A stretch of DNA of 64,000 bases from an uncultured Bacteroides sp. (GCF_902491285.1 NZ_CABUHK010000017.1:11178-75177); one strand, 5' to 3'; counted from the stretch's first letter, positions 29,000-36,856 are shown. Program-made: numbers and translations. The notes: generated by a model from the letters alone, not told the origin.

Positions 29000-29986
29000 A
29001 TGAAAATAAAAGTCTTTTGTATGATGGTACTATGTACTGGATTATTAGTTGGCTGTGATAAAGAACAGGATGAATACAAACCCATCAAACCTCCAACTTC
29101 ACAACCGGAAGAACCTAATGAACCTGTTAGTCCACCATCAACTAATGATATTATTAGTTTTAAAATAGGAGATACAAGTATGATAATAGGAACAAATACA
29201 TGGAATGGAATTACCTATGGTAACGGAAGATATGCAGTCGTAGGTGATAGTGGTTATGTAACTTCGTCAGTTGACGGAATTACTTGGGATTCACCCAAAA
29301 CTATTACAGGTGCGAATAATTGGTTGTCTGTTGCATTTGGGAAAGATAAATTTGTAGCAATAGATTGGCATGCACCCAGTAATGTCATGACTTCTACAGA
29401 TGGTATTAACTGGACAAAGCAAAGTGACAAACTTCCTCATATAGATAATAGATATTATAATGCGATCAGATTTTGCAATGGAATGTTTATAGCGGTTGGT
29501 ACTGCGCAGATTTCAACATCTACTAATGGTACAACATGGACGAGAAGATGGCAAAACTCATATATTTACGAGCCACAAGATATAACTTACGGGAACGGTA
29601 AATATGTAACAGGAGTAGGAGGAGGAAATGTGCTTACATCTAGTGATGGCATTACGTGGGCGATGAAACAGCATCAATGTCTTATTGGAGGATATTATAT
29701 TTATGGAATAGCATTTGGTAATGGAAAATTTGTAATGGTTGGCACAAAGGGGATAACAGCACGTTCAACAGATGGGGGTGAGACTTGGGAAGTCCCATCT
29801 ATCTTTGTATCCAAGAAAAATTGGAGAGGGGTTATCTTTAGCAACGGAAAGTTTATTGCAATAAGTGTTGATGGGTATGTCACTACATCTACCGATGGCA
29901 TAACTTGGAAAACTCTAGAAGCCCTAAAAGATGAATCGGGTAATGTAGTCACAGCGCAACTCAATGGCGTTTGTGCTATGCCATAG
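29000..29986 (+). CDS. Lipoprotein with about six propeller-like repeats
   Basis: A 328-residue lipoprotein (lipobox LVGC, Cys19) with a Pro-rich linker (KPPTSQPEEPNEPVSPPS). About six repeats of 40-45 residues follow, each of the form W-x-x-I-x-Y-G-N-G-K-Y-V-x-V-G then T-S-x-D-G-I-T-W (for example WNGITYGNGRYAVVGDSG, YVTSSVDGITWDS, GNGKFVMVGTKG, TTSTDGITWKT). This suggests a beta-propeller. The STDGITW units resemble Asp boxes but no sialidase catalytic residues are present. It is surface or periplasmic; a binding role is possible. A terminator follows. Confidence 0.75.
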   Translation: MKIKVFCMMVLCTGLLVGCDKEQDEYKPIKPPTSQPEEPNEPVSPPSTNDIISFKIGDTSMIIGTNTWNGITYGNGRYAVVGDSGYVTSSVDGITWDSPKTITGANNWLSVAFGKDKFVAIDWHAPSNVMTSTDGINWTKQSDKLPHIDNRYYNAIRFCNGMFIAVGTAQISTSTNGTTWTRRWQNSYIYEPQDITYGNGKYVTGVGGGNVLTSSDGITWAMKQHQCLIGGYYIYGIAFGNGKFVMVGTKGITARSTDGGETWEVPSIFVSKKNWRGVIFSNGKFIAISVDGYVTTSTDGITWKTLEALKDESGNVVTAQLNGVCAMP

Positions 29987-30010
29987 TTCTCGAATTACAT
30001 ATCAACATTT

Positions 30011-30046
30011 AATAGGGCAAGCTGGGAAACTGGCATGCCCTATTTT
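30011..30046 (+). terminator. Rho-independent terminator
   Basis: AATAGGGCA (30011-30019) pairs with TGCCCTATT (30036-30044), followed by TT. It lies 25 bp after the lipoprotein stop. Confidence 0.7.
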
Positions 30047-30387
30047 GTCTTAGAAATTGCCACTTTGGCAATAAGAAAGTAAAAGTTACTTTTGAATTAT
30101 AACAATTTTGGTGTAGCCAATAATTTGATATTTTTCAATAAAAAAAATGGATATTTGAAATAAAGCATTTATACCGTATGGGCAAATAAAAAGGAGCCTG
30201 TTTCTCGAAAACATTTCTCATAACAGAAGATGAGACAAAAAAACGACTTGTTTTTTTAATTTACTTTAAAGGTGTATATCAATGTTGAGTCATTCTTGCA
30301 AAGAAACATTAAATATCCACAATAAGAATATGAAAAATTACAGATAACATGGTCTGTCTCCGAAAAAAATATTAATTTTGTAGTTAA
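30047..30387. other. Gene-free A/T-rich leader region
   Basis: No reading frame or RNA gene was seen. The only signal is a -7 box TAATTTTG at 30373-30380, a likely promoter for the 30446 gene without an obvious -33 box. Confidence 0.45.
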
Positions 30388-30449
30388 CCATTGCCTTTTT
30401 ATAGCTATGGTTTACATTATTTAGTAATATATTATATAAAAAGCAATGG
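30388..30449 (+). promoter_or_regulatory. Inverted repeat that includes the start codon of the 30446 gene
   Basis: CCATTGCCTTTTTATA (30388-30403) is the reverse complement, with one missing base, of TATAAAAAGCAATGG (30435-30449). The ATG at 30446 is inside the right arm. It sits directly downstream of the -7 box, so the RNA hairpin would hide the start codon. Confidence 0.5.
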
Positions 30450-31342
30450 ATGTTAATCTAAATTTAGTAAAAGATATCGTCACGATTGTAGGAATTATTA
30501 TTTCTGCATTGACATTGTATAATGCGTATAATCTCTATCGGTTAGGAAAAAGAGATAGCTATATACGTGAGATTCGTAATACACTAATTACATTCCAATA
30601 CAATTGCAAAAATTTAAATCAACTCATTAATTATGAGATTGTTCATGAACTTGTGTATCATGTTGTTTATTCTTCACAAATGAATAGGATATTAACTAAA
30701 ATATATACAGCTAATTTTAATAGTTCAACAACAGAAGAAATGTTAGATAAGGCACTTGAAGATTTTGCTCCTATAACAACTTCAATTCATACTGAACTAT
30801 TGTCACAATATGAGCAAACATTGAAAGGAAACACTCAAGAGTCTTCTAAAATATATACTAGCTACCCTAGTCTATATCGAGTATATGAGACTGTTAATTA
30901 TATATTTTCTCGCACAACAGATATTACGAAAAACATAGTTAGAGATGAAAATATTTATAAAAATATTATCAATAAAGCATTCACCAATAGAAGCAATATT
31001 TCCAATATTGATGACCTTAAGGAATTTATTTTTTATAGCTTTATGTCGGGCATACCTAGTGGAGTGTTGAAGGACTCACAAAAAGATATAGATGATGCCT
31101 TGGATATCTTAACTATGGCAACAAATAACTTCATGAGATTAAGTGATAAGGGTCTATTTAAACAAAAAAAGAGAGAAAGTCATATATCTTTTAAAGAAAT
31201 GGATAAAACTGATACTATTTTTGAAGATTTATTGGAAGCAGAAAAAGGATTAAAATTACTCTTTACAGATAACGAAATGTTATCATTCCGAGAGCTAAGT
31301 ACAAAAATAAAAGTGAGGAATGAATCAGATGAAGACGCATAG
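30446..31342 (+). CDS. Membrane-anchored helical protein, unknown function
   Basis: A 298-residue protein with one N-terminal membrane helix (IVTIVGIIISALTLYNAYNLY, about 10-32) and then a long, charged, mostly helical cytoplasmic part. No enzyme motif was recognised. It is A/T-rich and the last gene inside the 49-bp inverted repeats. Layouts with one helix plus a soluble domain are common among phage-defence effectors and mobile-element proteins, but this is only a suggestion. Confidence 0.6.
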   Translation: MDVNLNLVKDIVTIVGIIISALTLYNAYNLYRLGKRDSYIREIRNTLITFQYNCKNLNQLINYEIVHELVYHVVYSSQMNRILTKIYTANFNSSTTEEMLDKALEDFAPITTSIHTELLSQYEQTLKGNTQESSKIYTSYPSLYRVYETVNYIFSRTTDITKNIVRDENIYKNIINKAFTNRSNISNIDDLKEFIFYSFMSGIPSGVLKDSQKDIDDALDILTMATNNFMRLSDKGLFKQKKRESHISFKEMDKTDTIFEDLLEAEKGLKLLFTDNEMLSFRELSTKIKVRNESDEDA

Positions 31343-31392
31343 TCTAAAAATGATAAATGCAATGATGACTGATGTGCGTTTTTTACAATTCT

Positions 31393-31412
31393 AATCTGCT
31401 AGGTCGCAGATT
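31393..31412 (+). repeat. Short hairpin near the right segment boundary
   Basis: AATCTGC (31393-31399) and GCAGATT (31406-31412) form a perfect 7-bp stem with a 6-base loop, 15 bp inside the right 49-bp repeat. No T-run follows. Confidence 0.4.
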
Positions 31413-31426
31413 GGCACATTAAAGTC

Positions 31427-31475
31427 CAACCATTCATTATACACAATCGTTGGTACAGTCAAGTATATAGACGCG
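31427..31475 (-). repeat. 49-bp terminal inverted repeat, right copy
   Basis: Reverse complement of 25621-25669 with a single mismatch. It contains AAGTATATAGA, which is also found in unit 3 of the 22-bp repeat array at 31651-31914. Confidence 0.9.
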
Positions 31476-31535
31476 CAAATTAATTACTGATTCACATAAG
31501 TATAACATGAACTTTTGACTCATAAATTCCACCTG

Positions 31536-31586
31536 TTTCACCTTATCTCTGAAATATCGATGAATAAGGAGATAGCGGGTGAAAGC
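31536..31586 (+). repeat. 51-bp inverted repeat, left arm
   Basis: Matches the reverse complement of 31966-32016. The inner part CGATGAATAAGGAGATAGCG followed by GGTGAAAGC is identical in both arms; the outer 20 bp are more diverged but start with the same TTTCACCT. Confidence 0.85.
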
Positions 31587-31650
31587 GTTGAGAAAATTAA
31601 GATGAAATCTCCCGTTATTGCTTTCACCTTTCAAATTTATTTATACCGAT

Positions 31651-31914
31651 TGCTGGACATATAGAGCCACCGTGCTGAATATATAGATTCAATGCGGTAA
31701 GTATATAGATACAATGTGTTGGATATATAGATCTACCAACTCAAGTGTTAGTAGATGACACTCAAGATGTTAATGCTTTATATACAGGCTGTTAATACCT
31801 GATGGGTTATCTATTAATACCTGACAGCGGATTTGCTATTAGCATATTTCGATTAGCTATAAGCATATCCGGATTAGCTATAATGATATTTGTTTTAGCT
31901 CAAGGGATATTTTG
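31651..31914 (+). repeat. Twelve consecutive 22-bp repeat units in three classes
   Basis: Cutting the sequence every 22 bp from 31651 lines up twelve units. Units 1-4 (31651-31738) share a centre ATATAGA (three have TATATAGA). Units 5-8 (31739-31826) share TTAATA-type centres (TGTTAATACCTGATG in unit 7, TATTAATACCTGACA in unit 8). Units 9-12 (31827-31914) share GATTAGCTATAA/GCATAT-type text. The period is constant while the sequence changes class every four units. They look like protein-binding iterons. The array is enclosed by the 51-bp inverted repeats. Confidence 0.75.
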
Positions 31915-31965
31915 AAAAGACAGGGTGAAACCGCTGATGTTCAGTTTTACTTGAATTTACCACTT

Positions 31966-32016
31966 GCTTTCACCCGCTATCTCCTTATTCATCGGTATTT
32001 CGACAATCAGGTGAAA
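31966..32016 (-). repeat. 51-bp inverted repeat, right arm
   Basis: Begins GCTTTCACCCGCTATCTCC and is the reverse complement of the arm at 31536-31586, with one mismatch across the inner 36 bp. Confidence 0.85.
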
Positions 32017-32277
32017 TCGATGAACGGCAATGATCTCATAGTGGCATTTATAAATGCTGAGAATAGGAGACTGATCATTGCATAGTTATGAATTATGTAA
32101 CAGATCATTGTGCAATTGCCAGTCAAGAGAGACTATTTTATAGGATAGAGGAAAAAACTAACAGCTTTTTTTGTGGGTGATGAAATAAAACCGTATTTTA
32201 GGGACGTTATACCGATATTGATGAGTTATCAGAATGTATGTGATAAAAATCAGAATAGAGAATAGAAGGAAATAGCG
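32017..32277. other. Gene-free stretch upstream of the recombinase
   Basis: No open frame of interest. GATCATTG occurs twice (near 32073 and 32104), but no larger structure was recognised. Confidence 0.4.
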
Positions 32278-32285
32278 TAAATTTG
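32278..32285 (+). promoter_or_regulatory. -7 promoter box for the recombinase and cassette array
   Basis: TAAATTTG matches TAnnTTTG, 50 bp before the recombinase start. No TTTG at the right distance upstream is seen. No equally good box was found inside the array, so this could drive the first cassettes as well. Confidence 0.5.
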
Positions 32286-32334
32286 CCCAATATTGTCATT
32301 AAGTAGATAAGAAAATGAATTAACATAAGACATT

Positions 32335-33051
32335 ATGCCTGACGAAATAAATGCCTACCTGCTTCAACTGATAGACAAGAAAAATATCTCTTCCTGCCAG
32401 CAGAACCAACGTATCAACGCGATCAAGTTCTATTATGAAAAGGTGCTGGGCAACGAACGTCACTGCTACAAGGTAAACCGTGCAAAACGTGAGAAGACAC
32501 TGCCGGATGTATTGAGCAAGGAAGAAGTGAAAGACTTTCTAACAGTAGCTAAAGAAAATTTGCGGTTTTATTGCATGTATTCGCTGCTGTATTCGGCAGG
32601 GCTTCGTATCAGCGAATTGCTGAATTTAAAACCGGATGATATAAACATTTCCCGTTCACTGATACATGTGCGACAGGGAAAAGGGAAGAAAGACCGATAT
32701 ACGCTGCTATCCAAACCGTTTATCAATAAACTGGAAGAATATAGGATAGCATATCAGCCGGAAAAGTGGCTTTTTGAACGTGAAGCCGGAGTACAATTCT
32801 CTGAAAGTATCGTTGCCAAAAAACTGAAAGAGATAGCCCATGAAGCAGGAATAACAAAAAGAGTATATCCCCATTTGTTCCGCCATTCGTTCGCTACACA
32901 TTTGATAGAACAAGGAACAGACTTGAAAATCATAAAAGAACTGTTGGGGCATGAAAATATTAAAACCACCGAGATGTACGTTCATATTGCAGACACTTAC
33001 AAAAGCAAAATTAAAAGTCCGTTGGACGATATTTTAGAAGAAGAGATTTAA
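32335..33051 (+). CDS. XerD-like tyrosine recombinase of the cassette array
   Basis: A 238-residue site-specific recombinase. A short core-binding domain (about 1-60) is followed by a complete catalytic set: Arg91 (SAGLRISELL), Lys at 116-118 (RQGKGKKDRY), His180 and Arg183 (YPHLFRHSFATH), His206 (LLGHENIKTT) and Tyr215 (EMYVHI). The distance between the WLF block and HLFRH is about as in XerC/XerD, so the extra segment typical of integron integrases (IntI) is absent. It reads in the same direction as the cassettes that follow, unlike most IntI genes. It fits the recombinase of rAID-1 clusters as I recall them. The -7 box at 32278 argues that the start is complete despite the short length. 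Confidence 0.88.
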   Translation: MPDEINAYLLQLIDKKNISSCQQNQRINAIKFYYEKVLGNERHCYKVNRAKREKTLPDVLSKEEVKDFLTVAKENLRFYCMYSLLYSAGLRISELLNLKPDDINISRSLIHVRQGKGKKDRYTLLSKPFINKLEEYRIAYQPEKWLFEREAGVQFSESIVAKKLKEIAHEAGITKRVYPHLFRHSFATHLIEQGTDLKIIKELLGHENIKTTEMYVHIADTYKSKIKSPLDDILEEEI

Positions 33052-33069
33052 TAAAATACTTAGAGAAAA

Positions 33070-33116
33070 TAACAGCGAAACATTAAATGACCGCTGTTAG
33101 CATAACGTTATCAACC
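33070..33116 (+). other. Array-proximal recombination site (attI-like or attC-like)
   Basis: TAACAGCG (33070-33077) and CGCTGTTA (33092-33099) form a perfect stem. Then comes GCATAAC and the start of cassette 1, GTTATCAACC (33107-33116). It lacks the full outer arms of the later sites. By position it is the boundary where new cassettes would enter. Confidence 0.55.
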
Positions 33117-33130
33117 AATAAACAAAGAAT

Positions 33131-33727
33131 ATGGAACTGAAAAAATGTTTTCTATATAAAGCAATCCCCACCACCAATACAGGCGAACCGTTTTTTGGTT
33201 GGATTGGTGGTTGTCCGCCTGCATGCTTTGATAAAGAGGATACTTCTTTAATGGGTTATCTTTTTTATATGACTTTCATATTGCCTAATAAGCAAAGACA
33301 GATTTCTATTTTTTTACCTGAAGATTGGGAAATCTATCTAAATAAGGATAGGTATCCCGATTGTGCAATCAAGGTAATTGAACATGATGTTTCTTTGGAA
33401 GGTATAACAATAGAGCTACAAAATCCAGTAATAATAAAGCATAATATTATTCTTTACAAAGAGTGTTGTGACACTGAAACCGAAAGTGAACCCTTCTTGG
33501 TAAAGCTGGGTGGTAAACCTCGCTTAGTTCAAAATAAAAAATTCTATTATGATCAGTTGGAAAAAGATGGCTATTCTTTTTATATGCAAATAGACGAAGA
33601 TGGCTATCCGCTTGATGGATTATTGAAAGGCAATTATCCTTTCTGCTATGGTGCATTATATCTGTATGCCAAGCAAAACAATAGCATTGTAGAAAACATT
33701 ATTGCTGGTTATTGGCAATCGACATAA
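33131..33727 (+). CDS. Cassette 1: YwqG/DUF1963-like protein
   Basis: A 198-residue protein. Two halves carry related text: EPFFGWIGGCPPACF near residue 18, and EPFLVKLGGKPRLVQ near residue 118. The K(L/I)GG-P-x-x-Q pattern is typical of DUF1963/YwqG proteins, which are often encoded beside toxin genes as candidate immunity proteins. No signal peptide. The only gene of cassette 1 (33107 to the site at 33733-33788). A/T-rich compared with the flanking chromosome. Confidence 0.65.
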   Translation: MELKKCFLYKAIPTTNTGEPFFGWIGGCPPACFDKEDTSLMGYLFYMTFILPNKQRQISIFLPEDWEIYLNKDRYPDCAIKVIEHDVSLEGITIELQNPVIIKHNIILYKECCDTETESEPFLVKLGGKPRLVQNKKFYYDQLEKDGYSFYMQIDEDGYPLDGLLKGNYPFCYGALYLYAKQNNSIVENIIAGYWQST

Positions 33728-33732
33728 AAAAA

Positions 33733-33788
33733 GGTTGATAACACGTGGCTAAATCTCTTTTAAGAGTGATTAGCCACATCTCATTACC
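33733..33788 (+). repeat. attC-like site 1
   Basis: The first bases GGTTGATAAC (33733-33742) are the exact reverse complement of the cassette 1 start GTTATCAACC (33107-33116). The inner stem is GTGGCTAA (33745-33752) with TTAGCCAC (33770-33777), and a second hairpin CTCTT/AAGAG lies inside. Ends with ATTACC. Confidence 0.8.
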
Positions 33789-33811
33789 TGCAATTAAAAA
33801 TATTAGAAGAA

Positions 33812-34765
33812 ATGAAAATAAAAGAAGCTTGGACGATTGAACTGAAAAATGGAGCCTATGGTGGATTAAAGCCTATTATTGATCCTTTTGACAAAAATAG
33901 ATTTTATCTTTCCGATGGCTGGGGATCGGCTTTCCCTTCCATAAAATTGCGCCAACTCTCTTTCTCTGACGGAAAAGAATTAAATTCTGTATCAATAAAA
34001 AATATTGTAAGGTGTCTGTATTTTAATTCTGATGGAAGGAATATGTTTGCCGTATCCGACAACAAAATATTTCAAATAGACAGAATAAACTTATCCATTA
34101 TAAAAAAGTTTGATAAAGGCATACAGCGGTACAGTGATTATATTTCCTCAAATAATAAAGATTCTCTTTTGTTGATGAATTACAATAGTGATTATCTATG
34201 TGTGTATAATTATCTGACAGAAAAAGGACTAAAGAAAAAACTTAAATCCTGTAAAGGTATCATTCAAGGAGAAACTCCCGATACTTTCCTGATTTTTTGT
34301 CCCAAAACGGGAACGGTCTTGAAGTATTATTTGATGGAAAATAAATTAGAGGAAATTATCAGAACAGATATATATTATTCAGCATGGAAAGGTAACTCCG
34401 ATACATTTTATTTTCATTTGGGCAAAATTGTAGAAGCAACGTCTAATACGCATGAACACATTGTGCCAACAAATAAGATTATTACAATTTCAGCGAATCA
34501 ACCGAATCTCACGAATGAGATCATACTTGACGCCGAATATCGTAAATTTTGGATTTCTGAAAATGAGGAATTAATGTATCTTAATAATATTAATTTTATA
34601 AATAGAAATCAAATATCAATTTACTCACTAAAAGAAAAGAAAATTGTTGATACGTTGACTATAAACAAGGGAGAACAAATTATAGAACTCTTTGATGATA
34701 AAGGAGTTGCTTTAAGCTACAACATAGAAAATCCTAAAAAAATAACCTGTTGGAAATACGAATAG
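33812..34765 (+). CDS. Cassette 2: hypothetical protein, possible beta-propeller
   Basis: A 317-residue protein without signal or membrane segment. It contains recurring beta-strand text with F-Y-L-S-D-G-W-G, LYFNSDGRNMFAVSDNKIFQI, and DTFYFHLGKIVEAT, suggesting a propeller-like fold, but the repeats are weak. No family was recognised. Its stop codon abuts the cassette's own recombination site. Low G+C like the other cassettes. Confidence 0.6.
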   Translation: MKIKEAWTIELKNGAYGGLKPIIDPFDKNRFYLSDGWGSAFPSIKLRQLSFSDGKELNSVSIKNIVRCLYFNSDGRNMFAVSDNKIFQIDRINLSIIKKFDKGIQRYSDYISSNNKDSLLLMNYNSDYLCVYNYLTEKGLKKKLKSCKGIIQGETPDTFLIFCPKTGTVLKYYLMENKLEEIIRTDIYYSAWKGNSDTFYFHLGKIVEATSNTHEHIVPTNKIITISANQPNLTNEIILDAEYRKFWISENEELMYLNNINFINRNQISIYSLKEKKIVDTLTINKGEQIIELFDDKGVALSYNIENPKKITCWKYE

Positions 34766-34817
34766 CAGGTAACAATCACCTAAACTGCTAAACGCAGTTA
34801 GCTGAAACCCATTAAAC
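34765..34817 (+). repeat. attC-like site 2
   Basis: GCAGGTAA at the start is complementary to the cassette 2 start TTACCTGC (33784-33791). Inner stem AACTGC (34783-34788) with GCAGTT (34794-34799). Ends ATTAAAC. Confidence 0.8.
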
Positions 34818-34831
34818 GCAATAATAAAAAT

Positions 34832-35758
34832 ATGGAATTGAAAGATAATTTGTATAACCAAATAGAATCCCTATCGGAAAAGGGAAATGAGGCAATGGAA
34901 AATGAAAGGTATGATGAAGCCATTTCATTTTTCCAGCAAGCCTATAACTTATTGCCTGTCCCTAAAGAAGAATGGGAAGCCTATACTTGGATAATGGTTT
35001 CTATTGGAGATGCTTATTTCTCCAAACAAAAATATCAATCGTCTTTAGAATGTTTCAGAAAATGTTACAACAATGGCGATGTCGATAATCCTTTTATTCT
35101 ACTACGTATAGGGGAAAACTCTTTAGAACTGAACGATAGTGAAATGGCAAAAGAGTTTCTGTTGCGTGCTTATATGCTTGAAGGAAAAAAGATATTCAAA
35201 CATGAATCTAAATATCTTCAGTGGCTATCGAATAACGTTGAATTAAAGAGAATTCGGAAAAAGAACACTCAACAGGAAATAATCATCAAACAGAGTTCAC
35301 CAGATAACGATGTTACACCTGCATGTATGGAATCATCAGATGAATTGAATAATCAGGAAAACCAATGGCTGAATAAAGTCGTACCATTTTCCCGGAAACA
35401 AGAGTATGACGAAGTTTTAAAGATTAGCAAACATTATTGGGGTATGCTCCCGGAACCCAAAATGACTACTGAGTTCAGCTATCATCTTGTGAATACATTA
35501 ACTATAACGTATTTAAAAATGGAGCAATTTGATATGGCTCTACACTGGGCAAAAGTTTATGATACTTTTGATTTTGCATCTACCGGTCGAATTGATAGCG
35601 GAGAAAAGGATTATTATGTAGCCATTGCATATTATGAAAATGGAGTATTTGAAAAAGCACAGGAGTATTTCTCCATTGCCAATAAAAAATCTAAAGGACG
35701 ATGTTTCCAACTTTTATTTGGAGATAAGTATAAAAAGGTATTCAAGGGCAGCGTTTAA
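34832..35758 (+). CDS. Cassette 3: TPR-repeat protein
   Basis: A 308-residue protein with TPR-like helical pairs. Examples are GNEAMENERYDEAISFFQQAYNLLP (about 18-42), GDAYFSKQKYQSSLECFRKCYNNG, MALHWAKVYDTF and AIAYYENGVFEKAQEYFSIANKK near the C-terminus. It would bind another protein rather than catalyse a reaction. No signal peptide. The coding end (GSV stop) overlaps the first bases of its recombination site. Confidence 0.75.
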   Translation: MELKDNLYNQIESLSEKGNEAMENERYDEAISFFQQAYNLLPVPKEEWEAYTWIMVSIGDAYFSKQKYQSSLECFRKCYNNGDVDNPFILLRIGENSLELNDSEMAKEFLLRAYMLEGKKIFKHESKYLQWLSNNVELKRIRKKNTQQEIIIKQSSPDNDVTPACMESSDELNNQENQWLNKVVPFSRKQEYDEVLKISKHYWGMLPEPKMTTEFSYHLVNTLTITYLKMEQFDMALHWAKVYDTFDFASTGRIDSGEKDYYVAIAYYENGVFEKAQEYFSIANKKSKGRCFQLLFGDKYKKVFKGSV

Positions 35759-35806
35759 CAAGCGGCTCAACCGTCCTTAAAGTCGGTTAGCCACTGGACA
35801 TTATCA
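35751..35806 (+). repeat. attC-like site 3
   Basis: GCGTTTAA is complementary to the cassette 3 start TTAAACGC (34812-34819). The inner arms GGCT-C-AACCG (35764-35773) and CGGTT-AGCC (35784-35792) pair with one bulged C (35768), like the extrahelical bases that set strand choice in true attC sites. Confidence 0.8.
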
Positions 35807-35829
35807 GTCAGAAATTAACTAAAAATGTC

Positions 35830-36357
35830 ATGAAATTAAGAGATGAAATAGAATGTAATATTATTAAAGCCAAACAAATTTATCCACAAGTATTGGACTT
35901 GATTGATAAATACGACAATGCTTGCTATATTGAGGATAAGGAAAAGTGTGCAGAAATTATTCAGCAGCTTTCAATACTAACAGGTAAACATATTACTGAA
36001 AATGATTTATTTGAACATTGGGAAGGTGATGGAACAGAAGAACTCGTTTTTCGATTTTGTTTATCAGAGCCTCCAACACTTGTATCACCTTTATTAGAAC
36101 AGGAATTATTTGAAATCATTCAAAGAATATGTGAACCTAAATATGAACCTTATCCTGAACTCTATGAAGATATGCCATATCCTAAAGAATGGGTCAAAGA
36201 ATGGTTTTGGATTCCTTTAAACTGTGTGTACTATTTTCCTTTATTAGAGAAAAATTTGAATTTACCTAAAAGTTTTAATATAAGAACTGATGCTTTTGGT
36301 GATAACGATGCTGCACCAATAGAGATACTTGAAATAATTTTAAAAGCAATGAAGTGA
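35830..36357 (+). CDS. Cassette 4: hypothetical acidic protein
   Basis: A 175-residue, acidic protein without signal peptide. Features are a helical N-terminus (IIKAKQIYPQVLDLIDKYDNACY) and an aromatic stretch (EPYPELYEDMPYPKEWVKEWFWIPLNCVYYFP). Acidic single-domain proteins of this size are typical of immunity proteins, but no family was recognised. Confidence 0.6.
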   Translation: MKLRDEIECNIIKAKQIYPQVLDLIDKYDNACYIEDKEKCAEIIQQLSILTGKHITENDLFEHWEGDGTEELVFRFCLSEPPTLVSPLLEQELFEIIQRICEPKYEPYPELYEDMPYPKEWVKEWFWIPLNCVYYFPLLEKNLNLPKSFNIRTDAFGDNDAAPIEILEIILKAMK

Positions 36358-36359
36358 AA

Positions 36360-36411
36360 GACTGATAACAAACAGCAAACCGCCTAAAGCGGCACGCTGT
36401 TAAACATTATC
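36360..36411 (+). repeat. attC-like site 4
   Basis: GACTGATAA is complementary to the cassette 4 start TTATCAGTC (35801-35809). Stem AACAGC (36371-36376) with GCTGTT (36396-36401), and an inner stem CCGC (36380-36383) with GCGG (36389-36392). Ends ATTATC. Confidence 0.85.
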
Positions 36412-36432
36412 GCGACAAATAAAATTATAAAA

Positions 36433-36777
36433 ATGGAAGAATTAGAAAAATTATTGATAGAAGAAATTGAAGCTAATATTGAAACAACATTCTTATACCA
36501 ATTTCATGAGAAGAATTTTTTTGATAGAGAGAAGTTTCAATTGCTTATCGTTAATGTTAATAAAATGGCAAACTATTACATAAGCAATGGTAGAACTGAA
36601 TATTACAAAAAAATAGCGGCTGGTATAATTGATAGGTTTGAATATATTCTATGTTGCTTTTATTGGCATTTAGCGCCAAATGACCTATGTTCTATTATAA
36701 ATTACAACGATATAAAAGATGAAATTTCAGATTATTGTGATAAAATGCGAGAGGTAACAGGCAAATTGATTTTATAG
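36433..36777 (+). CDS. Cassette 5: hypothetical small protein
   Basis: A 114-residue helical, acidic protein (MEELEKLLIEEIEANIETTFLYQFHEKNFFDREKF... start). It has no signal, no membrane helix and no recognised family. The cassette starts at 36407 and ends at the site 36787-36840. Confidence 0.55.
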   Translation: MEELEKLLIEEIEANIETTFLYQFHEKNFFDREKFQLLIVNVNKMANYYISNGRTEYYKKIAAGIIDRFEYILCCFYWHLAPNDLCSIINYNDIKDEISDYCDKMREVTGKLIL

Positions 36778-36786
36778 TATAATAAT

Positions 36787-36840
36787 CGCGATAACAAACA
36801 GCATTACCGACTGAAAAGCGGAACGCTATCGGACATTAGC
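36787..36840 (+). repeat. attC-like site 5
   Basis: CGCGATAA is complementary to the cassette 5 start TTATCGCG (36407-36414). The inner arms AGC..CCG and CGG..GCT are paired around ACTGAAAAG. Ends ATTAGC. Confidence 0.78.
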
Positions 36841-36856
36841 AACCGATTAAAACAAT

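Noticed and set aside
29000..29986. Third sialidase
   Set aside because: TSTDGITW units resemble Asp boxes but there is no FRIP Arg or catalytic Tyr/Glu pattern, and the repeats are too uniform.
31651..31914. Plasmid replication origin
   Set aside because: The iteron length would fit, but no replication initiator gene is present in the window, so only the repeat is reported.
32335..33051. Classical integron integrase IntI
   Set aside because: The IntI-specific insertion before the HxxR block is missing and the gene is in the same direction as the cassettes.
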